NCBI GenBank assembly: GCA_035536235.1
Contig: DATLOQ010000151.1
Span: forward strand, 1 to 28,686
Source of the DNA: DATLNF01 sp035536235
Lineage (GTDB): Bacteria; Actinomycetota; Actinomycetes; BP-191
Direction of reading: 5' to 3'
Length of the DNA stretch: 28,686 bases
Both the position numbers and the translations under genes were made by a program. The notes beneath the pieces are model-generated. The model saw nothing but the letters and a program-made list of their open reading frames with translations. It made no database searches and was not told where the DNA came from. Below, one piece after another: positions 21,442 through 26,512 of the stretch (positions are counted from its first letter, which is position 1; every line of letters starts with the position of its first letter).

Positions 21442-22505
21442 CGACTTAGCGTACGGCCGTGGGCCGGAGCGGATTCGAGACGGGCCTCGGCCACCCGTTC
21501 GGCCGCCCGGTCGGTGCTGATCCCGTGGGCATCAGCCGCGGTGAAGATCTGGGCCAGCGTGGCTCCGATGCCCACGAGACCTGCCGCGACCCGGTCCGAG
21601 TCCCACCCCAGGCCCTCATACCCGATGAGGTGCACTGCCCCTCCGGCGTTGATCACGAAATCCGGGGCGTAGAGGATGCCCGCCTGGCGCAGCCGCTCAC
21701 CGTCATCCGGCGAGACGAGCACGTTGTTCGCGGCGCCGGCCACGATGCGACAGCGCAGCAGCGGGACCTCGGCTGCGCCGATCACCTGGCCGAGAGCGCA
21801 CGGGGAGTAAACGTCGCACTCGACGTTGATCGTGTCGGGTGGGGCGGCGCTGACGCCGTACTTGCGCACCAGCATGTCGACTCGTTCGGGTACGACGTCG
21901 CTGACCTCGACCACCGCTCCGGCGTCGACGAGCATGCCGACAAGCGGCTCACCAACGGCCCCGCAGCCCTGGACGAAGACCCGTACGCCGGTCAGCGCGG
22001 CATCGCCGTTCACGTGGGCGACGGCCGCGCGAATGCCGTGAAAGACGCCTACGGCGGTGTCCGGCGCGCTGCTGCCGGAGCCGCCCCGGGCCGGGCTGCG
22101 CCCGAAGGCGTGGTCGGTGTACTCGTGCAGCACGTCCATGTCCACCGAGCTGGTCCCGACATCCGGACCCGTGCTGTAGCTGCCGTTGAGCGTCTCGACG
22201 TTTCGGGCGTGCTGCACCAGGAGGTGGTGGCGGTCGGCCGGGGAGAGCTCCCCCGGAACCGCGAGCACCGACTTCCCGCCTCCCATGGGGAGCCCCGCGA
22301 CCGCCATCTTGTAGGTCATGGCGCGGGCCAGCAGGGTCGCGTCACGGAGGCCGTCAGCGGGGGTGGGGTAGGTCTTGAGCCGGGTTCCGCCGGCCGCCGG
22401 GCCCAGTCGGCGCGAGTGCAAGGCGATGAAGAGGTGGCTGCCGGTGCGGGCGTCGAAGCTGAGCAGCGCGTTCTCGCCGTCCCAGTCCTGAAGCACCTCG
22501 TGCAC
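21438..22505 (-). CDS. Leu/Val/Phe amino-acid dehydrogenase
   Basis: A 355-residue NAD-dependent dehydrogenase of the Glu/Leu/Phe/Val family, converting a branched-chain or aromatic amino acid to its 2-oxo acid and ammonia. From GTG 22505, Lys66 (MTYKMA) and Lys78 (GGGKS) have the 12-residue spacing of the substrate and catalytic lysines in leucine dehydrogenase, TGPDVGT holds Asp115, and GCGAVG (180-185) is the NAD-binding loop. Exact substrate is undecided; in Streptomyces the equivalent is valine dehydrogenase. The longer frame back to 22637 is not conserved-looking, while GTG 22505 has an AAGG 8 to 9 nt upstream. It is coupled to the MFS gene downstream and divergent from a small Cys-rich protein. 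Confidence 0.92.
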   Translation of the reverse strand: MHEVLQDWDGENALLSFDARTGSHLFIALHSRRLGPAAGGTRLKTYPTPADGLRDATLLARAMTYKMAVAGLPMGGGKSVLAVPGELSPADRHHLLVQHARNVETLNGSYSTGPDVGTSSVDMDVLHEYTDHAFGRSPARGGSGSSAPDTAVGVFHGIRAAVAHVNGDAALTGVRVFVQGCGAVGEPLVGMLVDAGAVVEVSDVVPERVDMLVRKYGVSAAPPDTINVECDVYSPCALGQVIGAAEVPLLRCRIVAGAANNVLVSPDDGERLRQAGILYAPDFVINAGGAVHLIGYEGLGWDSDRVAAGLVGIGATLAQIFTAADAHGISTDRAAERVAEARLESAPAHGRTLSR

Positions 22506-22712
22506 GTGGCCGCCTTGTCCCGTTGGGCGCGTCGACGTCCGTGGCCGATCGCGAACGCGAGGGTATCGCCGCAGGCGGCGCGGCAGCACATCGCTCGACC
22601 CGGACTCTCTGTATCCGCACGGTGACGAAATGCGCACATCGTGTTACGAATCGGGCACCGGCGGGCACTCTTAGTGCTCTCAGGGACAGCAACCACAGCG
22701 AGGGAGGTGACC

Positions 22713-22994
22713 GTGCTAGCCCCCAAGCCGGTCTCGCTCCCTCTCGAGTCGCTGGCCGACCTCGGCGAGGGGGCCGACCTCGGGCCTACGCCCGTCGCTC
22801 CCGGGCGACGGGGGGAGCGGGTGTGGCGGTTCGAGCAGGGGGACCATCGACCACTGTGGCGCGGGCGATGCGTGGCCTGCGAAGGCACCCACGTGCCGTC
22901 CCGCGAGGTGCTCGACGACATCCTGCGCAGAGTGCAGCGAGGGCGGCCGACCGCCAGCCCCTGCACGTGTGACTGCTGCGCGCTGCACCCCTGA
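22713..22994 (+). CDS. Small Cys-rich protein, unknown function
   Basis: A 93-residue soluble protein. GTG 22713 is chosen for a GGGAGG (22702-22707) 5 nt upstream; GTG 22707 is in frame but overlaps that site. The N-terminal half is Leu/Pro/Gly-rich, then WRFEQGDHRPLW, CVAC (Cys53/Cys56, with His60) and a final CTCDCC (Cys84, 86, 88, 89). Six Cys and nearby His residues suggest a zinc or other metal site. In Streptomyces the gene next to the valine dehydrogenase is bldC, but this protein has no MerR-like helix-turn-helix and is not BldC. It is divergent from the dehydrogenase and converges on a surface-protein gene after 21 nt. I do not recognise the family. Confidence 0.75.
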   Translation: MLAPKPVSLPLESLADLGEGADLGPTPVAPGRRGERVWRFEQGDHRPLWRGRCVACEGTHVPSREVLDDILRRVQRGRPTASPCTCDCCALHP

Positions 22995-22999
22995 GCTGC

Positions 23000-23020
23000 C
23001 CTGATCTGCTGGAGGTCAGG
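23000..23020. terminator. Weak hairpin between convergent genes
   Basis: CCTGATC (23000-23006) can pair with GGTCAGG (23014-23020) across a 7-nt loop, with one G-T pair. It spans the end of the minus-strand surface-protein gene and follows the Cys-rich gene. There is no U-tract; a bidirectional terminator is possible. Confidence 0.3.
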
Positions 23021-23918
23021 CTCGCCGCCGCAGCGCCCGCACCTGTAGGCCGGCGTTGGCCAGCGCCATGAGGGCAGCGAAGATCAGCACCGTCGCCGAG
23101 CGGTGGGACCCAGCGTCGTCGCGCCGAGCGGCCGACTTCCTAGCGCTGGATGTCGTCGCCGCACCGCCCGCGGCGGTCTCGTTCTCGGCCGCGCCGTTCG
23201 CGAGGGTGTCGACGGGAGCGGCGCCGCCTGCCGAAGCGCTCGCGCTGCGTCGCAGAGACGCACTGAGCGCGCTGCTGGCCACCGCCTCGGCGGCCGTCGT
23301 ACGCCGGATCGAGCCGTCTTGGGCCACGGTGGCGTCCGGGTCGCCGTCGCCGTCCAGGTCGATCAGGGCGGCGCCTCCAGGCGCGGACGGCAGCACTTGA
23401 GCCGACGGGAAGCCGGGGATCGTCACTGCTCCGTTGGCACCGGCGGCACCGGCAGGGGGGAAGAGCTGCCCTAGTGCTCCGGTGACATCGACGGGCAGCG
23501 CTGGTACGGCGGGCAGGGCGGGCGCCTCGGGCAGTGCCGGCAGGGCAGGGAGGCCCGGCAGGGACGGCAGGGACGGCACGGCGGGCAGACCGGGAAGTGC
23601 CGGCACCGCCGGCAGGCTGGGCACCTCCGGCAGAGCCGGCACCGCGGGCGCCGCGACGGGCACCGGCGGCACCTCGACCGGCACAGCCGGCAGAGCCGGG
23701 ACCGCCGGGACCGCCGGAGCCGTTGGCGATGCGACCGGCCCCACCGCCGGGAGGGGAGCCGTGGGCAGTTCCGGCGCCGGCACGACGAGCGGCACCTCCG
23801 CGGGCGCGACGGGAGGGGGCTGCGGGAGCCCGACCTGGGCGAGCGCGCCGCCACAGAAAAGAATCGAGACAGCGACCGCCCCGATGGCGCAAGCGCGCGA
23901 AGTGCGATAGCTGCTCAT
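23016..23918 (-). CDS. Pro/Val/Ala-repeat surface protein with C-terminal membrane helix
   Basis: A 300-residue protein from ATG 23918, supported by GGAAGGA 7 nt upstream and a clear signal peptide (about 1-28, ending ALAQ). Residues about 30-145 are degenerate VPALP/LPAVP repeats, likely an extended rod. A DLDGDGDPD stretch at about 187-195 resembles a calcium-binding DxDxDG loop as found in dockerin or thrombospondin type 3 repeats. An Ala/Ser-rich stalk and a C-terminal helix (about 275-293) with a final RALRRRA follow, so the protein is probably membrane-anchored and outward-facing. No sortase motif is seen. The long leader carries a CRP-like site at 24005-24020. Function unknown; a structural or adhesive role is inference. 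Confidence 0.8.
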   Translation of the reverse strand: MSSYRTSRACAIGAVAVSILFCGGALAQVGLPQPPPVAPAEVPLVVPAPELPTAPLPAVGPVASPTAPAVPAVPALPAVPVEVPPVPVAAPAVPALPEVPSLPAVPALPGLPAVPSLPSLPGLPALPALPEAPALPAVPALPVDVTGALGQLFPPAGAAGANGAVTIPGFPSAQVLPSAPGGAALIDLDGDGDPDATVAQDGSIRRTTAAEAVASSALSASLRRSASASAGGAAPVDTLANGAAENETAAGGAATTSSARKSAARRDDAGSHRSATVLIFAALMALANAGLQVRALRRRA

Positions 23919-23945
23919 GTCTTCGTCCTTCCAGAGTCTCGACCT

Positions 23946-23959
23946 ACGACTTATGTCGT
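23946..23959. promoter_or_regulatory. Inverted repeat upstream of the surface-protein gene
   Basis: ACGAC-TTAT-GTCGT, 5-bp arms with a 4-nt centre, 28 nt before the ATG at 23918. It may be a small operator or an mRNA hairpin; no regulator can be named. Confidence 0.35.
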
Positions 23960-24004
23960 CGGAAGCCATGCTCGCCTGGCCACTCGACCGGGTGAATAGC
24001 CCGA

Positions 24005-24020
24005 TGTGACCAAGTTCACG
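24005..24020. promoter_or_regulatory. CRP-family binding site candidate
   Basis: TGTGA-CCAAGT-TCACG matches TGTGA-N6-TCACA, the site of CRP/Cmr/GlxR cAMP-responsive regulators in actinobacteria, at nine of ten conserved positions. It lies 87 nt upstream of the surface-protein gene at 23918 and beyond the ino1 terminator, so that gene is its likely target. Confidence 0.6.
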
Positions 24021-24070
24021 TGAGGTGTCCGAAAAGGCGCCGCGAGCTTTGCTCATGGCGGAGGGCTCAT

Positions 24071-24110
24071 GACGAAGGCCTGGTCCCCTGACGGGGACCA
24101 GGCCTTCGTC
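24071..24110 (-). terminator. Strong hairpin terminator downstream of ino1
   Basis: 24071-24088 pairs perfectly with 24093-24110 (18 bp) around a 4-nt TGAC loop. It begins 27 nt past the ino1 stop. There is no U-tract after it on the minus strand, fitting the U-less hairpin terminators common in high-GC actinobacteria. It would also block readthrough in the other direction. Confidence 0.85.
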
Positions 24111-24137
24111 GAGCTAGTGCGTTGCTGCGACAGAGAG

Positions 24138-25223
24138 CTAGCGACCCGCGATGAAGTCGTCGGTGAGCTGGCGACACATGTCGTCGCGGTACTGCTCCGG
24201 CGGGGACTTCATGAAGTAGCTGGACGGGCCGAGCAGGGGTCCGCCGACGCCGCGGTCCTTGGCGATCTTGCAGCAGCGCAGCGCATCAATGACGACACCC
24301 GCCGAGTTGGGGCTGTCCCACACCTCGAGCTTGTACTCCAGGTTGAGCGGCACGTCGCCGAAGGCGCGACCCTCGAGCCGGACGTAGGCCCACTTGCGGT
24401 CGTCGAGCCAGCTGACGTAGTCGGACGGTCCGATGTGCACGTTGCCCTTGCCCAGGTCGTGGCTGAGCTGGCTGGTCACTGCCTGGGTCTTGGAGATCTT
24501 CTTCGACTCGAGGCGATCGCGTTCGAGCATGTTCATGAAGTCCATGTTGCCGCCGACGTTGAGCTGCATCGTGCGGTCCAACACGACTCCGCGGTCCTCG
24601 AAGAGCTTGGCGAGAACACGGTGGGTGATGGTCGCGCCTACCTGGCTCTTGATGTCGTCGCCGACGATCGGCACTCGGGCAGCGCGGAACTTCTCCGCCC
24701 ACTCGGGGGTACCGGCGATGAAGACCGGGAGGCAGTTGACGAAGCCGACGCCCGCGTCGATCGCAGCCTGGGCATAGAAGCGCGCCGCTGCCTCTGAGCC
24801 GACGGGGAGGTAGCAGACGAGGACGTCCGCCCCGCTCTCCCGCAGCACCGTCACGACGTCGACCGGAGTCTCGTCGGACTCGTCCACCATCTCGCGGTAG
24901 TACTTGCCGAGGCCGTCGAGCGTGTGGCCGCGCTGCACCGTGACGCCCAGCGGTGGCACGTCGGCGAGGTGGATGGTGTTGTTCTCGCTGGCGACGATTG
25001 CCTCGGAGAGGTCGCGACCGACTTTCTTGGCGTCGACGTCGAACGCCGCGACGAACTCGATGTCGCTGACGTGGTAGCCGCCCACCATCACGTTCATCAG
25101 GCCGGGGACCTGCTGGGAGGGATCGGCCTCGCGGTAGTACTCCACGCCCTGAACGAGGGAGGACGCGCAGTTGCCGACGCCGACGATGGCGACGCGCACC
25201 TGACGGGTGCTGTCCGAGCCCAT
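24138..25223 (-). CDS. ino1: Inositol-3-phosphate synthase
   Basis: A 361-residue NAD-dependent enzyme converting glucose 6-phosphate to 1D-myo-inositol 3-phosphate, the first step towards phosphatidylinositol lipids and mycothiol. The NAD-binding GVGNCASS begins at residue 15, and conserved catalytic-core segments GDDIKSQVGATITHR, LNVGGNMDF and DSPNSAGVVIDALRCCK are present. ATG 25223 is chosen because AAGGAGA lies 6 nt upstream; the longer frame to 25355 is the padR 3' end in another frame. It starts 28 nt after padR and shares its transcript, as in Rv0047c-Rv0046c of M. tuberculosis. The mycothiol link suits the thiol-redox genes trxA/trxB elsewhere in the window. Confidence 0.96.
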   Translation of the reverse strand: MGSDSTRQVRVAIVGVGNCASSLVQGVEYYREADPSQQVPGLMNVMVGGYHVSDIEFVAAFDVDAKKVGRDLSEAIVASENNTIHLADVPPLGVTVQRGHTLDGLGKYYREMVDESDETPVDVVTVLRESGADVLVCYLPVGSEAAARFYAQAAIDAGVGFVNCLPVFIAGTPEWAEKFRAARVPIVGDDIKSQVGATITHRVLAKLFEDRGVVLDRTMQLNVGGNMDFMNMLERDRLESKKISKTQAVTSQLSHDLGKGNVHIGPSDYVSWLDDRKWAYVRLEGRAFGDVPLNLEYKLEVWDSPNSAGVVIDALRCCKIAKDRGVGGPLLGPSSYFMKSPPEQYRDDMCRQLTDDFIAGR

Positions 25224-25251
25224 GCTGATCTCCTTGGTGAACAGTGGTGTG

Positions 25252-25824
25252 TTAGCGGACGGTGTTGGGAGTGCTGGACGTGCGGAGAGCGGGCGGGTTG
25301 CCGAGCCCGCCGGTGCGTTCGACGGCGATGAGCTCGTTGAGCCAGCGGACCTCACGGTCGACTGATTCCAGGCCGTGGTTCTGCAGGGCGAGGGTGTAGG
25401 CGTCGAGCGCTTCGCGCGCCCGGGTGAGGCGCGCGCGCAGACCCTCGCGCTGCTCCTCGAGACGGGAGCGCCGGCCCTCGAGGATCCGCAGCCGCGTCTC
25501 CGCGTCGGTGTGCGAGAAGAACGCGAAGTGCACGCCGAAGGCCTCGTCCTCCCACTGGGACGGTCCGGCCTCGTTGGCGAGGGCTTGGAAGTGCTCCTTG
25601 CCGTCGGCCGTCAGCTCGTAGACGACCTTGCTGCGTCGGCCGGTCCCGCCACTGGCGTCGCGGGAGATGTAGCCGGCCTGCTCGAGCTTGGTGAGGCAGG
25701 GGTACAGCGAGCCGTAGGAGAACGCCCGCATCCGGCCCAAGACGGCATCGAGGCGCTTCTTGAGCTCGTAACCGTGCAGAGGGGACTCGTGCAGCAGGCC
25801 GAGGATGGCGAATTCGAGCACCAT
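25252..25824 (-). CDS. PadR-family transcriptional regulator
   Basis: A 190-residue regulator. The N-terminal winged helix-turn-helix (about 1-80) has the family's ILGLLHESPLHGYELKKRL and FSYGSLYPCLTKLEQAGYI signatures, and the rest is a helical, coiled-coil dimerisation domain (about 95-180, EEQREGLRARLTRAREALDAY). ATG 25824 has a near-ideal AGGAGGT 8 nt upstream. It is the first gene of the padR-ino1 operon. Three GATACATC-type boxes lie 37-70 nt upstream and probably form its own operator, so autoregulation together with control of ino1 is inferred. The ligand is unknown. Confidence 0.93.
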   Translation of the reverse strand: MVLEFAILGLLHESPLHGYELKKRLDAVLGRMRAFSYGSLYPCLTKLEQAGYISRDASGGTGRRSKVVYELTADGKEHFQALANEAGPSQWEDEAFGVHFAFFSHTDAETRLRILEGRRSRLEEQREGLRARLTRAREALDAYTLALQNHGLESVDREVRWLNELIAVERTGGLGNPPALRTSSTPNTVR

Positions 25825-25860
25825 GCGCGGTTACCTCCTGTCACAGCCCGAATGCGTGGC

Positions 25861-25894
25861 GATACATCGGTGGGATGTATCGGTGCGATACATC
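25861..25894. promoter_or_regulatory. Three-box PadR operator
   Basis: GATACATC (25861-25868), GATGTATC (25874-25881) and GATACATC (25887-25894) alternate in orientation with 5-nt spacers and 13-bp periodicity. They contain ATACAT/ATGTAT half-sites, as in PadR-family operators (ATGT/ACAT dyads). The array overlaps the expected promoter of padR-ino1. Confidence 0.8.
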
Positions 25895-25990
25895 GAGACG
25901 ATAGGCAGACAGGTGAACGCCCGTCAAGCGGAGGGTGTCCGCGGCGTGTCTCAACGGATGGTCTTGCTGCCCGCATCCACAGCCCGCCCT

Positions 25991-26013
25991 GCCCCAACGC
26001 ACAGGTGTGGGGC
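25991..26013 (-). terminator. Weak hairpin at the end of the DUF5318 gene
   Basis: GCCCCA (25991-25996) pairs with TGGGGC (26008-26013) across an 11-nt loop that overlaps the stop codon. A terminator role is possible but weak. The rest of 25895-25990 shows no clear feature. Confidence 0.3.
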
Positions 26014-26435
26014 TAGGAATCGGCGGACTGGCTGGCGGTACGACGCTTCGTCCGACGGGCTGAAGGCGGGCCGGCGCGACTGAGGAGGTAGCTCGTGTCC
26101 AGGTGGTTCCACCCGCACCGGCGGCAGACCTCGACGACATAGACGGCTAGGTCGTCGTGCGCCGCGGCTAAGGCTGACAGGTCAGCAGCGCTGCGGGCCT
26201 GGCCGGAGCTCTGTTTGAGGTCGTCGCCGTACACGTAGGTGACGTGCGTGAGGGGATCAGCCCCCTTGCAGACCGGGCAGGTCTTGTCGGTCGGCTCACC
26301 GTGGTACTTGGCGGCGCGCAGCAGGTAGGGGTGGGCGTCGCAGACTTCAGCGGCCGAGGTCCGGCCAGCGAAGAGGTCGGCGAGCGCCGCGCGCTTCGCC
26401 AGCGCGTAGTCGATGGCCGACCGCTGCGTCCGCAC
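26013..26435 (-). CDS. DUF5318 zinc-ribbon-like protein
   Basis: A 140-residue protein matching the DUF5318 family (Rv0049-like) in size, motifs and position. CPVC (Cys53/Cys56) and CRRCGWNH (Cys104/Cys107) form a probable four-Cys zinc ribbon, preceded by a helical R-x2-A-I-D-Y-ALAKRAAL start and CDAHPYLLRAA, and followed by a basic, Ser-rich tail. Its role is unknown; linkage to ponA-type PBP and to padR-ino1 is conserved in mycobacteria. GTG 26435 has TACCCT exactly 6 nt upstream and no Shine-Dalgarno, so a leaderless transcript is likely. It is divergent from the PBP gene across 77 nt. Confidence 0.9.
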   Translation of the reverse strand: MRTQRSAIDYALAKRAALADLFAGRTSAAEVCDAHPYLLRAAKYHGEPTDKTCPVCKGADPLTHVTYVYGDDLKQSSGQARSAADLSALAAAHDDLAVYVVEVCRRCGWNHLDTSYLLSRAGPPSARRTKRRTASQSADS

Positions 26436-26441
26436 CGGAGG

Positions 26442-26447
26442 AGGGTA
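26442..26447 (-). promoter_or_regulatory. -10 box for a leaderless transcript
   Basis: TACCCT on the minus strand ends 6 nt before the DUF5318 GTG, the same spacing as at 2662, 10767 and 17263. Confidence 0.6.
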
Positions 26448-26512
26448 CGTCGGCTGCCGGCGTCGCGCTCAAGTGGTTGTTTCGGCGCGCCGTAGGGGAC
26501 GATGAGCGCACC

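Noticed and set aside
21448..21453. TACGCT 6 nt before the MFS GTG as a firm leaderless promoter
   Set aside because: It lies within the last codons of the dehydrogenase, and the 4-nt overlap already explains translation; kept only as a possible case.
20161..21672. 503-residue plus-strand frame
   Set aside because: Runs opposite the MFS and dehydrogenase genes, which have clear family motifs; no motif in this frame.
22625..22640. GTG-N10-CAC dyad near the dehydrogenase promoter as a second CRP site
   Set aside because: Spacing is N10 between GTG and CAC, not the N8 implied by TGTGA-N6-TCACA.
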